From assembly GCF_015832195.1 (NCBI RefSeq), contig NC_052046.1:36236911-36300910 (forward strand): a stretch of DNA of 64,000 bases. The letters run 5' to 3'. Source of the stretch: Motacilla alba alba. Lineage: Eukaryota; Chordata; Aves; Passeriformes; Motacillidae. The stretch's first letter is position 1; the number at the start of each line of letters is the position of its first letter. A program made the position numbers and the translations under genes. Positions 1 through 23,900 of this stretch are shown here, in pieces. The notes under the pieces were generated by a model that saw only the letters and a list, made by a program, of their open reading frames with translations, was not told where the DNA came from and ran no database searches.

Positions 1-3000
1 AGTTTGGTGAAGAATTGCTGTATGATTTTAAACTTTGTTGTTCAATTCCGTTATTATTTTTAAAGCTATGTTATTGCCCTTACAGTTTAACACCAAGCAG
101 GCTTTGGCTCCAGCATTGAGGCCTGGGATGATTCTCAGTGTTGTTGCAGCAGGAAGCACTTCCTGGCACATACTTTCTTCCCTGTAGCTTGCCTTCAGGT
201 GGAGAGAAAATCCATCAGTAGATGGATTTCTTATTGTAGAAAATTAGCCTTTATATTAAATGTTCTAGTGCTGCTAACCATAAGACTACTACGACAAGGA
301 AGTGCTTAGAGTGGGATAATCTTAGCCTAAATCTATGCATATACTTTGATTTCTTGCTATACCTTTCTCTGTTTTCCTCGTGTTGCTACAGATATGTTAG
401 TCTGTTCTGCTTGGGAAGACTTAAAAAAAAAAATTAATTCTTTAAGAAAGGCAAGGTGCTAACAGAACCTGAACAGACTGGAGGATCTTCATTTCTTCAC
501 CTAGTGCAAGTCCTTACTTCTCTGTAGTATTCCCCTTTCCCTCCAACTGTTCTCTGTGGTGTTAAGTCAGTGTTTTTAACATGTGAATTTTTAAATCTGG
601 TAATAATGTTGACCTCCCAGCAGACTTCTTTTTTTTTAAATTATATTTTTAGGTGTTTAATTTCTGGCAAAATTCTTACTTTATTAAAAATGTCGGAGTG
701 GGAAAATACTGCATATGGAGCAACTCCTTCAGAGTTTATTTTCTGATCACCAATGCAAAAATTAAACTACTCCTTTCAGTTATGTTATTATTAGTATTAT
801 TATTACTCCTTCACATTGCTACAAACTGTTCACTCTTTTTATTAAAACAGGTAGATTATCTTCTGTGTGCTTGATGTTTTTAATAACTAGTATTTTTTAC
901 CAGAAATGAAACATAGCAAAAGACTCCATCCTTTAACAGCACTACAAGTTTCTTCAGATTCTTCTCTCTTTTACTCACTTACTAGGGCTGTCAGTTCTGG
1001 ATGGCTACTTATTTTCATTATTTGTATTTTCCTGTCAAATTATAGAAAATAGAAAAATCAATTGTTATGACCTTAGCATCTTTCTGGGGAGGAAGCTGTA
1101 GACCACTATATAAATCTTACTCTCATTTCAATCCTAAACATTGATAGCTGGTTTCTTTACTGGCAGTTCACCCATAGCCTGATGTTGAAGATAACCTTGT
1201 AAAGGGAACTACCAAAGCAATTTATTTGGTAGGTAAGCTTTCAGGAGGTTCTCCTAAGGATGATTTTTGTCAAGGGGTAGAGGTTTTTCTTACTAGGGAT
1301 GCTTGTATGGCCTGTTACCTTTATTTTGGGCACACTGTGCTAAAGTTGTATCCCCTCATAAGTTTCATCTGTGTTTAAAGCAGAGGTCATATAAGCTTTC
1401 AGATTTCCTCTTCATATGTTACAAAAACGAATTTTTTTTCCCCTCATATAGGATGATTTCTTTATCCATCTCTTCCTTGAATCCTTTTAGCTGGTTTCAC
1501 ACAGCTCTGTCACATTGATGACTGGAACTTCAGGCACCATGAAATGGTCACACATGGGCTTTGTATATCTTGGGCGCTACCATTCTAGTGTTATGTAAGC
1601 CTGATTCTTACACCTTTGAGAGAGGCCTTCTGGATTTTCTCTTTTTGTTGTCATTTTGGTGCCTAACACTCATTCTGAGATATACTAATATGCCATTTCT
1701 ACTACTCAAAGGCAGTTAGAATATTTAGCATAAATTCTTCTTAGAAGCCCAGCTGTATCACCTCGTATTTTGTACTGGTGAATTTAATCCCAGGTTCGAA
1801 CAGCAACAGCTGTTAGGGTGGTTCAATTCTCCTTTTATAAAATCTCTTTGTTTCTAACATTGAGCAGCAAAATTCATTTGTATATACTGGGATTTTGCAC
1901 AATGATTGTTAACAAAATGCTAGTGGTACTAACCTCTCATAACCTTCCTGCACCCCAGTACTTCTGCTTTCAGCATGATTTTCTAGCTCCCTTTTTAGCA
2001 GTTACTTACCCTCTTGACAGTTTCTCTAACAAACCTCATTTTCTCCTGCAAAACTAAAGATTTTTCTATACTTCAAAAGATATGTGCTGCTATTTGTACT
2101 CCAGCTCTTTGAAAAATCCATGCATCTCAGCAATATTTTTCCTGATGTCACTTAACTTTGGGAAATCTGCATTGATTTTCTTTTGTTTCTCTTCGTGATA
2201 TTGATTATTCTTTCTAGCTTTGAAGCCTTGGTGTTCTGTACATAAGCACTGCATTTGTTCCTCTTCAGTCAGATATCACATCAGCAGCCTGATACCCTGC
2301 TGTTGAAAAAAGCCTAGCTGTACCTGTATTTACCTGTGCAAGTTCTTTCAGACTTCTGGGCTGGATGGTGTCTATGCTTCACACTCTGCCCCCTTGGCTG
2401 TACACACTGAATCCATTTTCATTTTTGCTTCCAGGCTGGTAGTGGTAGTTTACTTTTCAGTGTGCAGCTGTCATCATTACCACTGAAATTAGAGGAAGAA
2501 CTATTTGTTCAGCCTTGGCCTTGATGCAAATTCCCACTAAAACAGATCAGAGTTCTGTATCCACATTGAAATCCAATTTAAGGGCCTGGAGATTGCTACC
2601 TGACTATGAGCAGTATCTAATGAAGTTGCCTTCTTGAAAGTACTTTTGGCACTACTAAATTCTCCTTTATTCATACCATTGTATTTCTTGCAATGGCCTC
2701 TGTGCACAGTTTCACATTTTTCTTCTCCCTGACCATTTAAATTAGTCTACTAAATAATACTGCTTCCTCCAACAAAGCTTTCGTGGCTCATTTCTCTGTA
2801 GTCAGCCACCATTTTTGGGCATCTCTCTTTTTCCCAGCTAACAGAAATACAGGGGCTGCCAGACCATCATGATCATATTTGCTCTGTGTTTTTCTTGGCC
2901 AATTTATGTTGTCTGCAGGCTTTAGCTGTTTGGGGTTCAAGGCTCAGTTGAGGATGTTTTGGCAGAAAAACTAGCTAGCAATTGAAAAAAGGAAGTGAAA

Positions 3001-3072
3001 AGTTGCTCGGAACTGATGCCTGAAATATTTCTAAAAACCTTTCTGAACCACAGGTGTTTGTTCGCTTTTCAG
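1..3072 (+). other. SUSD1 upstream intron (no exon recognised)
   Basis: AT-rich sequence before the first recognised exon. Many short open frames are present, but none has a convincing acceptor/donor pair plus recognisable SUSD1 sequence. The stretch 2090-2275 holds an antisense open frame of 61 codons rich in Lys and Glu, described under findings. Most of this stretch is therefore read as intron, although a diverged SUSD1 exon that I cannot recognise is not excluded. Confidence 0.6.
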
Positions 3073-13080
<10,008 letters not shown>

Positions 13081-13788
13081 TGGTTTATTCGCTGAAATCA
13101 GCATAGAAAAAAACATGCTCTTCTTTCAAAGCCAGCATGTGTCTGATATCTGCATGTCACATATATAGCATGGACAGTTTAAATATGTTTGTCACTGGAG
13201 TGAGATGTTTATTGTCTTGCCTTATTCCAGATGGTGTGGTGTGTAAAGGAAAACCTTCCCTCACAAGCAGGTTATCATGCATCCCATGTGTTGGTCACAG
13301 TCTTCCAGCTATTCCAGCTGCATGAGTGCCTGATAATGAGTGCTTGTATTGTACTTGATTACATGAATAATCCCCTGACCCAGCTGAGACTGTTTGAGGA
13401 TTAACTGCTACTTTAGATATCTTTGCACACATAAACTGGCCTATTATGAACAAAAGTACACACCTACCCTTACGAGAGATAAAGTGCCTGTTCTAAAGGT
13501 AGAACACTTCTATCAGTCACAAATAATGATACATCAGTGACATTACACTTGTTAGCCATGAAGTTGCCACATTCAAGTAGTGTCAGCAACTGATGTGTTC
13601 CAGAGATATTGCAATCATTGTTCATAGCAGTTAGCAGTAATTGCGAATAATATACCAATCTATAAAACTGCAGTTTGCTCAAAAGCTGCTTGCTTTAATG
13701 GCATGTGAAACTACTTTAAGGAAGGACCTTCCTGTGTTAAGTGCAATTTTGTTAATCACTTGTTCTATAATTACAGCTGAGTAAAGCC

Positions 13789-13849
13789 ATTAAATAATTG
13801 TCTAGTTAATTGGCTGGTAGGTAACATCTGGTTAGAGTCACTTAATAAA
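13789..13849 (+). promoter_or_regulatory. Candidate poly(A) signals for SUSD1
   Basis: ATTAAA at 13789-13794 and AATAAA at 13844-13849 lie about 0.7 kb past the candidate stop codon, a plausible 3' UTR length. No transcript evidence is available, and such hexamers are frequent in AT-rich DNA. Confidence 0.25.
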
Positions 13850-15937
13850 GTACAATTAACCAACTTCCTATGGCATACTCCCAGTTAATACATTTTTCTC
13901 TTCTGTAAGAAAGAATCAAGTGGCTTTGATTATTTCCACTCCTCTTCAGAAGTTGCTTTGTTATATGTTAGCAAAAAAGATGTTAACTAGTGAAATAAAA
14001 AAGCAGGAGTTTTGGTTTTGTGATTTTTTTTCCCTAAGTTACATTTTGTGTTTTACCACTTTAAATATATGCTATGCATTTTTGGAATTGTTGAGTTTCT
14101 GAATTGCTAAGATTCTGATGCCTACTGCTTTTACAATTTTAGATGTTCTGTCTCTCTATAACATGTAATTAGGATCTTTTTGGATTTAAAGTACAACAGC
14201 AGATTTCATAGTTAGAAGTAAAGAAAAGTTACAGCCAAAAGAGGAGTCACAGACAAAAAGAGTTTTCAATTGCTGCATTCAGCTGAGAGTGCTTTTTCCA
14301 GGTGTGGGCAGATACCATTTCTGTTATCCAGCATTTCCAGAGCTGTCCTTCAAGTTAATAATTAATAGCTAAGTAACACCTTTGTCTGCATTAGTGATTA
14401 AAAGTCAATAGCATTTTCTGTTGCTAATTGAGAAAGAATAACTAAACTTTTCATACTAAGAAACCATGCCTTAATTTTTCAGTTTCTTGTGTGGAATTCA
14501 TTCTCACACATTCCATGCCTAATTCCCTTTCTCAATGGAATAGATTGCAAGTATAGAGTACAAACTGCACCACTTCATTCTGATTCAGTCTCCTGCTGCT
14601 CTGGTCCTTAGAGAGAGTTCATGAGCAGCTGTTCCTGTGTAAGGGAGAGCTGGAGAGGCTGGAAATTATTTAGAGAGACAGATGTGCCATCCTCTGTGAA
14701 AAAACTAAACTTCTTTTTACGTTTTACTGAGACCACCAGTGTTCCAGTATGCTACACTTGATCAGGACTATGAAGTCCATTTTGTCAGTGGGTATAACTG
14801 GAAAATTGGAGGTCTTTGTGTAATCTTCAGCAGGTTACTTCTTTTATGTGTGCCTCTTATTTGCCTAAGTTGCTTTTTCATAACGTTTTCAGAGCATGTT
14901 TTTTTCTTACAAACATCCATACTTCTGCTGGTAGTTAGATAACATACTTAATGATTGATTTGGACATCTCCACACAGTGTAGCTTCTTGATACCCAGGAA
15001 TGGACTGATAAGGGAGAAGAGATGAGGCAAGACTCAGTGTCATCTTCACTTTTCCAGCTACAGTTCTGCAAGTTTCCCTCATTCCTTCTGCCTCCCTTGT
15101 CAGTCTTGGCAGACCTACCTCTGAATGTGAGCATATCTTCATCCGTGTTTATCTTATTACTTCATGTGTACTTATCTTTCTTCCACTTATATCTGTTTCA
15201 GTGAAATATAGAAAGAATAGAGAACTAATTTAACTTTGCCATCCTCAGATAGATGTGCAAATGTTAACAGTTTTTCTTGTTAGACCCTTTCTCTACAGCT
15301 CCCAAGCTTTCCTGCTGAACTAATTGCAATGTCATAACCACATTCTTATGTTTCCAGAAATTCTAGAGACATTTCTAGTACCCTCACTTAACACTGAAAG
15401 TTGTCCTTTTTTTCCCAATTTTTTCTCTGCTTCCTTGGATAGATTTTCCACACTCAGGCCAAGTAAGGTTAGTTGAACTGAACCTACTATGCATTTACTG
15501 CTGATCTGTACCACTTCATGGTGCTATGTTGAAATGTACTATATTGAGAAACACATTGCTTTAGATACATACCAATGTGTGCACTATATGCAGAGTGTTT
15601 TAATCCTCTTTATAGGAAATGGGAAATTGTTAGTCCTGGAGGAACAAATCTTGTAAGCTTAAGTGAAACTATTTTTTCTATTTTATTTTATAATTGTGAA
15701 GTAACACAGGATACTGTAAAAATCCAGCACTTATGCAAGTAATTGTGATGGTATATCAAATGAGAAATGTTTTATTGTAAAACACAGTTTCTACTACATG
15801 TCACTGATGGATCCTTTAAACCTCTTGGTGAAATTTCTTTGTTTTGTGCATGATAAACACAGAATCAGCCAGGATTGTTTGTTTCATTATTTATATTGTC
15901 AATCATTTGTACAAACAGAGCCAGATAAGTGAGCTGG
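13850..15937. other. Intergenic, nothing recognised
   Basis: AT-rich sequence with only short open frames on both strands. No splice-consistent coding exon, RNA gene or mobile element is apparent. Confidence 0.6.
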
Positions 15938-16471
15938 TGTCATGGTTTTAAGCCCACAAGTCCATGGAAATGGAACACCTTACAGCCACTCCCTCCCTCC
16001 CTCCCTTCTCCCTGCAATCCAGGGAAAGGGGAGGAAAATCAAAGTAAAATTTGCATGTTGAGCTAAGAACAATTTAATAATTGAAAATAAAGCAAAATAC
16101 AATAATAGATGTGAAGAAGAAGAATAGTGAAAAGAGAAAAAACCAAGTGATGCACAATGCAATTGCTCACATAAACTCCCCCCAGTTTATGCACTGGGCA
16201 TGACATTCTGTGGTGTGGAATATCCCTTTGGCCAGCTCAGGTCACCTGTCCAGCTGTGCTCCCTCCCAGTTTGTTGGGTTTGTTGCATACCTCCCCACTG
16301 GCAGAGCAGGAGAGACAAGGGAAAAAGCAGTCCTTGATTAAGGATAAACACTATTTAGCAAAACCCAAAACATTGGTGTGTTATCAACACCATTCTTATT
16401 CTAAATCCAAAACACAGCACTGTAACAGCTATTGAGAAGAAATAAATTCTACCCCAGCTGTAACCAGGACA
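15938..16471 (-). mobile_element. Endogenous retrovirus solo LTR (passerine type)
   Basis: 534-bp element bounded by TGTCATGG on the left and CCAGGACA on the right, so the termini are TG...CA with a TGTC/GACA inverted repeat. Read on the minus strand it starts TGTCCTGGTTACAGCTGGGG and contains an ATTAAA signal (complement of 16068-16084 region), the arrangement I know from abundant songbird LTRs. No retroviral genes flank it, so it is a solo LTR. No clean target-site duplication is visible (gctgg versus gccag), which suggests age. A fragment of the same family lies at 61427-61590 in the opposite orientation. Confidence 0.8.
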
Positions 16472-17859
16472 GCCAGTCTGCTCCTTGTGCTTGTGTATGT
16501 TCTCAGATTTAACTATTCTCCATTACCACTCCTGTTTCCAAGGTCTTGCACTATTTTGTGAGGCTATTTCATATTCAACATGGTTCAGCTAGAATCCAGC
16601 ATGGGCTCACAGGTCTCTAGCTCAGATGAGAGGATTTCTCCTCCTAGTGATAGAACTGCTAGGAAGTTATGAAAGTGTGTGAAAAATCTAACTGTTGGAA
16701 TTCTTTGAAGGAGGGAACTGGTGTCCTTGAATCATATACTGAGTAGATCTGTGAAATTAGCTGGTGATCTCAGTACTGAGTTTTAATGTAAGGGATTAAG
16801 TGTCAGTGTTGCAGAAGTACTGCAGTTCCTAGTAGCAGAAGAATGACTCTTTGGACAACACAGGCACTGTCCTTTCATTTCTGACAGCGATGAGGTCTGA
16901 GGAGTCAGAGCACAATAATTGAATTTGTGGTATTGCTATAACGGAACTATTTCCATTTTGAAGTTAACAAAATGGCACCATTACAGTCACAAAAGAAAAA
17001 CGGGGTTACTTGCTCTGGAGTTCTCTTTTTTGTCCTCCCCCTCTTTCCTCAAATTTTTTGTGGTTTTTTTTTTTCCAGAAATAGTGCCTTTTTTCCTGCA
17101 ATCTCACAGTGGAATAAGGAACAATAACATTTTATCAGTGTTTTCCCAACCTTGAGGCAGGAAAATTTATGCAGTTCAATTGCAGTTCATGTTTTATGTT
17201 CCCTGGAGTCCTTGTTGGATTACCATGTTGTACATTATACAAGTATATGTATATACATGTGTGTGTGTATATTTTTTTTCTGTTTGTTCCATTGCACTTA
17301 ACTAACTGAAGATACAGTCAAAATTTCCCACCAAGAGTGGAGAACCTTCCCAAGACTATCAAAAATACTAGTAGAATGAGAAGCAACAGAGAAAGAATTA
17401 TAGAAATAAAGCAAATTCTTAACAGAAAGTAATTTCCAAAGGCCCAGATTTTCTTGAGCAGCTTTTAGCATGGAATCTTTTAGCCTGATTTGATAACAGT
17501 TCATATAAAAGTCACTCCTGCAGCCATCCTGGAAGAAGTGAAAAGGCAGCAGACTAGTGAAGATGTTCCAAGCTAATGGAATCCACAAATCAGCTGTGCC
17601 AACACATTGAATAAAGACTAATGTAACAAAAACAAAGGGTAGGGTTGGTGAAAGCCAGTTCTCAGCTATCCCTTTCAACTGTGTAAAATGGCTGTCTCAG
17701 TTTTTCTCTTAGCTGATGAAAAAGGAAGTTTCATTTTGTTTTTTATTCCTGTGACTTCTGACCCATACTGGGTATATTCTTTTCATGCATTCACTTGTCA
17801 GTCCTTTCTTCTAACCTGGAGTATTCCTTCATGCAGAGAAAAACAGAATCAGATCACTG
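16472..17859. other. Intergenic, nothing recognised
   Basis: Includes a short mixed TG/TA run near 17245-17270. The 126-codon antisense frame at 17298-17678 has no recognisable domain and is considered chance. Confidence 0.55.
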
Positions 17860-18880
17860 TGAATGCCAGATTAGTAGCAATTGTAAATATCTGCTGAGAG
17901 GCACAGGGACAAGGCAGGATTGTTTAACACATTCTTTACCTGTGTTCAACGTGGATAATGAACCAAGGGGGTCTCAGTACCCTGAGCTGGAATGACTCAC
18001 CTTGACTGTGAGAACGATCAACTCCCAGCTGACCCTGAAGTTGTGCAGGATCTGCTGCTCCAGTTGATGTCCCAGGTGATTGGAGCTGATGAACATTGTT
18101 CTGGATTTCAAAAAGGAAATCAGGACCATGGAAACTACAGGCCTGTCAGTTTCACTTCAGTGTTCAGTAAAATTATAGAAAGATTATTTTGGCAGGTATT
18201 GAAAAACACCCGAAGAGCAACACAGTCACTAGTCTCAGCCGGCACGGCGTCATGAGGGGAAAGTCCTGCTTATCAAACCTGATTTCCTTTCATGACAAGA
18301 TAACCCACCTAGCTGATCAAGGGAAGCCGGTTGATGCAATCTTTTTGGATTTCAGTAAAGCTTTCAACATTGGCCATCCAGTATTGAAAAGCCCTTCTGG
18401 AGAAAACTGTCCAGCTCACAGCTGAATAACCACATTATGTGGTGGATGAGCAACTGGCTCAGGGGTCAGGCACAAAGGGTTACAGTGAATGGGGTGACAC
18501 CTGACTGGTGACCTGTCACTGGGGGGTTCCATGCTCAGCTCTGTGCTCTTCATGAGCACAGCTTCATGAAGGACTTGGACAGCCACTGATGTCTTCTCCA
18601 TGGTTACCAGTGACAGGACATGAAGTAATGGCCTGAAGCTGTGTCAGAGGGTTTAGGGTGGCTATTAGAAAAAGGTTCTTCACCCAGAGGGGAGGTTGGG
18701 CACCGAACGGGCTTCCCAGGGGAATGGACACAGCACCAAGCTTGACAGAGTTCAAGTGAAATTTGGAAAATAATCTTGGGCTTATGGTGTGACTCTTGGG
18801 GACAGTGTTGTGTGGGGCTGAGAACTGGACTCTATGATCTTTGAGGGTCCCTTCCACTCAGCATAATGTGATTCTGTGAA
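17860..18880 (+). mobile_element. CR1 LINE, internally deleted copy
   Basis: Non-LTR retrotransposon of the chicken-repeat-1 clade. The reverse-transcriptase frame is recognisable in pieces: GNYRPVSFTSVFSKIIERLFW at 18121-18186, then GKSCLSNLISFHDKITHL and AIFLDFSKAFN at about 18255-18370. It continues through the degraded QGSMLS-type region to about 18580, where it jumps directly to the 3' untranslated region (from about 18583), so the YADD-box part is deleted. The 3' end (GGTCCCTTCCACTCAG, then the ATTCTGTG-type terminal motif near 18870) is typical of CR1. The 5' end is truncated; its limit is approximate. It is inactive, with stops and frameshifts. Confidence 0.9.
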
Positions 18881-18935
18881 AGAGTGCTTCAACAGGAGTT
18901 CTGCATTTTTACACTATGCCAATCTCTAACTGGCA

Positions 18936-18956
18936 AATTATTATTATTATTATTAT
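18936..18956. repeat. (ATT)n microsatellite
   Basis: About seven ATT units directly downstream of the CR1 3' end. Confidence 0.85.
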
Positions 18957-20562
18957 GTGATTATGCAGCATGTTTCAGTATGACAATTTGAGTGGTTTGT
19001 GGCTTAATGATATCTGGTTCCTTCCAGTTCAGCTAAATACTACCTTAATTATGTTACACTTCATGGCTTCAATCTGCCAGATGTTCATTTTTATTACAAT
19101 AAAACAGACTTAAAACTGGGCGGGCTTAGATCAAGGTATACTGAGGAATTTATTTTTCTCCCCCAGCTTTTCATTAAATTCCTTTGAATTTATGGAATCA
19201 CCCACATTCTCACTCTGTGCCATATAACTTTGTTTTTTCTAAATTTAGTGCAATGAGATATATTTACATTAGTATAGAATCTACTGTTATGCTTTTAACT
19301 CAAGGCAGAAAGAGGAGACCAGAGAGGTGAATGTATTGTGTATTTTTTCAAGAAGATTGAAACAATAGATGTAAGAATGTTTCCTGGTATAGCCACAGCA
19401 GTATCCACAGAATCTTCAGCAGTACTATTATTTATCCATTGTTGTCTGCGCAGGAGGTCAGTGTGAAGCAAGGTGGATAGGAATTTCCCGCTGCACATTG
19501 CCTTTGTGCAATTCTCTTTATTGTTTGAAGATACAATTCCGTACTTTATGTGTGTGTGTTCCTTCTTGAAAGATTTATTTTTTTAATCTGTTCAACAACA
19601 GCATATGAGATGAAATAAGATTGTTGGAGTTAGTTTAGGATCCTGTTGATCTGTTCTGCTTTCTGCTGGAACTCCTGTTTTTTGGTTTTTTTCATTGCAC
19701 AACCTGATAATTATCACAATGCTGTTTAATATTTTTCAAATAAACCAAATTTTTCAAACACATTTTTCATGTATTGGCTTTGCGTATTTAGCAATGAAAA
19801 GCCATGCCATCTTTGACAAGGTGCGACAAGTATTTCTTTGTCAATTTTATAGCTTACTGCAAGCAGCAGCTCTAGCTTCACCCAGTTTCATCCTCCAAAG
19901 CAAAAAGCAGAGTTCATGCATTGAAAAGGGGCTGCGTTTAAGGTGACAGAGTAAGACTTAAATTACAGTGATTTTGTAATCAAAGGAGTGATGAACCCAA
20001 AACACTTGGTAGAATATCAGCAAGCAAGATTTGTGAGCTAATATGAGAAGCAATCCAGTGTAATGCCATTTAGATGTCACTTGGTTTTGTGCAAACATGT
20101 CACAGTAGACAAGAGTAAAGCAGTATCATAGTAAAATATTTTTGCCTCCAGGCATTTTATCTGGTACTTGGACTTTCCCAGATATTTTCCTTGCAAGTCT
20201 GCTTTAGGTATTGACTAATTGCTTCCTGTGTTTAGTCATATCCCTTCCTTTTAGTTATAAGCTTTCTTTGTATGGGTAAAACTGCTGCAGTCATGATATG
20301 CTTCATTATAGGAATAAAGGCATGGAGAAAATGGTTTTGAATACTTTGATACAGTGTCTGGAAATGACAGTATTTAAAAGAGATACTATTCCTCAACACA
20401 CTAAATATCAGGTGTTGATTTTTAACTTTTTTAAGACTTCCTCTAAAAAATCTTACCTCAGCAGTCATTAAGAACCTGTAACTCTTATACTGAACTTCAC
20501 TTCTATGTCCCTTTCCATTTTTAAGGTATATTTTCCTGTGAGTGGCATATGAATCAAGAATT
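18957..20562. other. Intergenic, nothing recognised
   Basis: AT-rich unique-looking sequence between two CR1 copies. No supported feature. Confidence 0.55.
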
Positions 20563-20900
20563 AGAATCATAGAATCATAGAATATCTCAAGTTGGAAGGG
20601 ACACATACAGACCATTAAGTCCAAATCCTTGCTTTTCACAGGACTACCTAAAACTAATATGACAACGTTTAAGAGCTTCTTGAACTTGGACAGGTGTGGT
20701 GCAGTGACCGATTCTCCAGGGGCCCATTCCAGTGGTCACCCTTTCACTGAAGAACCTTGTGCCTAATGTTCAACTGAAACTTCCCTTGATGCATCTTCAT
20801 TCCATTTCTTAATTCATTTCCATTGCTGGTCACAAGAGAGAGAGATCAGCATGTCCCTCTCTGCTGACCCCCCACTGCTCTCATTCATAAGCTTGGGATT
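20563..20900 (-). mobile_element. CR1 LINE 3'-end fragment (antisense)
   Basis: Starts with AGAATCATAGAATCATAGAAT followed by GTTGGAAGGGAC, the complement of the CR1 3' terminal octamer repeats and conserved 3' UTR. Downstream matches include TTCCAGTGGTCACCCTTTCA and the CACAAGAGAGAGAGATCAG block, which correspond to the known CR1 3' UTR read backwards. The element therefore points left, with only the last 300 bases or so kept, the usual 5' truncation. Confidence 0.88.
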
Positions 20901-23900
20901 GGTGTGTCCAAATGTTGCTTCTGCACTACTTATTGTAAGTAGCTGTCTCACAGTTTTAGGTTTTCTAAAGAAATAACCGTGCTACAAACTCTGTCTCCCC
21001 ACAATAATATCTTTGCCTCTTGTCTGTGTTAAGGCACATTCAAGAGCAATAGGAATACTAAAATTGTGCTTTGAGTTTGGTGAAAGCAGGCAATTGAGAA
21101 GGGCAAGAATCCAGTCTTTCTACTTGTCAGACCCCAGAGAATCTATTGCACTACTGCTTAGTATGTGATTAGTCTCCTGTGCCTTCTAAGAGCTGAGTTC
21201 ATTTAATAACACTACTCAAGTTATGTTAAGAATTCAGGTCAGTAACAAGACGCAAATCCAAAGAAAACTAGGCTTGATTGAACCCAGTGTTCATAGACCT
21301 AATTGTTATCTAAACTTTTTCAGCATCCCTGCAGACTGTTCTCTGCAGATCGATTTAAAGAATTATAGAGCAATGGCTTTTTTCACTATTCATTTACAGT
21401 CTGTTAATTCTTAAAACCTGTTATGAGAATCAGAAAATCAGTGGAGCTGGAGGTGGCTACCACAGAGAATCACAGGAGTGTTTCTCACCAGATAAGAACA
21501 ATGACATTCTCTGAACTCATCTATCCAAATTTAAGAGAAAAAAAAATCATATAAGTGCAATCTTTCAATAAACAGATCATCTCTGATAGTTGCTGGTCCA
21601 GAATGATGACACATAAGCAAAATTACTCAGGCTTCTCTGAGGAATGTGGTTTTCCCCAACTCTGATCTTCTGGGAAACATGGACACAGCGCAAACAATAT
21701 CGAGGGAATATGTAATGCATGGAGAAGCTAAACACTGGTGTTCATATGAATAAACAGGTTTATGCAGGTGTGCATAACTGAATGGAAGGTTTTAAGAGTG
21801 ACTCAAGATAACATTTATATTCAGATAGAAAAAGCCTAATGAGTCTCAGATATTTACAGTGGGCTTTTCAAGATGTCCACTAAAACTATTCTCTTCAAAC
21901 CCCATTCATGCTCTTACCCATTCTTGTTCTTTCAAGTAACTGTGTTGAGAATGAATGTCTGAACCTATGTCTGTAACACTCTGTGTGAGAAGCTGCAGAT
22001 TGAAGGTCCTTGTGAGTGTTAGCAGGAATTTATTACTGTTTTTGCCGCTTGTAGTTTATATGCTAAATTTGCTGTTGCCTGACTTTAGCAAAAAATGTGC
22101 TGATTTTTAATTATCTAGGGGAAGTCTTCACTTCAACCTTAGCCTTCTCACAGCTGTAGAAATCTGGCTACCAGCTGCTGGAAATCACAGACAACAAATA
22201 CAGGTCTTGAAACTGCAGAAGCAGCAGTTTCCTTTCCTGCCACCCCAAATGCAAATCACTATAATCAGTCTTTGTTTTTCAAAGTATAAAAGGAGCTCTC
22301 AAAACCACTAGAAATGGTTCTCATTCCTACCTTTGACACCCCTGAGCAAGAGTACCATTTTTTGACTTTTGCTTTGTTGCTTTTTTTTATCTGGTATTAA
22401 TTTTCTCCTACATTGTAAGTTATGTTAATTTCCTTTTGTCTTTTTCCCACTTGAGTCAACATCCTGTGGGAATATAGGATTGCTTTTTTTTTCCTCTTTG
22501 GAGTAAGGAGGGAGAGGAATTGCTCTTTCTTTTGTGGGGGAAAAAATAAAATCATTTAGACGCCTAGGAAATATATTCTAATTAAAAGATCTTCCAGCCT
22601 GACAATTTCAAATGTGCTTGCTGCGACTTTTGGTCTATTGCATTGTTCCACTTACATTTCAAATCAAGACAGAAAAAGTGCATGGATATACTTCAAATTT
22701 GGAACTTTCTCCAGCAAGAGGAAAATCAGAGAGATATAAAGAAGTGCCTCTTAATGCAACTTTAATCTCTACCTTGCAATCTGACAACAACAAAACTTTG
22801 CTGATTCTTCACAATAAATTATTGATATAAAAAAAATTCAGTGAGAGTTCATATTCTAAATAATGCAGTGAGGGGTCATATTGTCCCAAACTGCTTCAGA
22901 ACGTCATCCCAAATGTGACTGGCTCTTTTGCTATCAGAATTTTGAGAAGGAATTGCTTTTTCTGCTGCCAGTCATTGAATCTGCCTTTTGTCATGGTTCC
23001 CTACAGGCTCTTAAAACACTTGACATCATATTTCAGAACATATATTTTGGAGTCACAGAATGCATTGCTTGTCTAGCCTTCCCATTTCCCCACGGCACTT
23101 TTAACAGACTGCCTGTGACTCAAGACCAGCACTCATGGCAGTCACTCTGTCTAGTGGGTCTGACAGGAAGAGTTATCCAATACTTGATTGTGAGATGATG
23201 TTTGCCAATAGATTTTCAATCAAGTAATCAGCAAATGAAAGCAAGTGACAGAACCTCTGCAACTTCAGGCTGTCAAAGTCTGCAATTTTTATATGTGTCA
23301 CTAGGGAAGCATTACCAGAGTTCCAATTAAAGACCCACCTGGATAATGAGGAAGTGACCTGAGACCTTTTGTGTAATTGCTGAGCTTTTTTAAAAAAGAC
23401 TACAATGATTCCAAGACTGACCATTTCCATACAAATAGGTCTCCTTCTGAGGGAAAGCTGAAGGTCTGCTGTTATTTTGTTGTTGCAGTTTCTAAAAATG
23501 ATGTGTCAGGTTCAGAGAGAGACAGTGTCCTCAAATTCTTTAGATTTCTTTTTGGAAGTGTATGCTTCCCTTGGGGAAAAAAAAAAAAAACCAAAAAACA
23601 TGCCAAAACCAAAACAATAAAATCTGATTAAGAAGGAAAAGTATAAGGTAAATAGAACCCAAGATGTTGCAGAAGTACATTAGAATTTGCACCAAGGCAA
23701 TGCTGGTAATTTTTTCTTGGAAGGTTGATCTGGGATATGTGCCTTTAGGGAAGGAAAAGAGTGTTTTGGATATGGAGCTTGGCTACATGTTGGTGGTCAG
23801 GGTATGCATGTTTGCCTCTGAGCAACAGAGACACTGGTACCCCTTTGAATCATTTATAGATTCCTTTTTCTTTTCCTTTTCTTAAAATACTGATAAACAC

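Noticed and set aside
17298..17678. 126-codon minus-strand frame with a hydrophobic start
   Set aside because: No domain, splice or context support; similar lengths occur by chance in this window.
17992..18425. Independent genes encoding a GNYRPVSFTSV-type protein
   Set aside because: These are broken CR1 reverse-transcriptase pieces.
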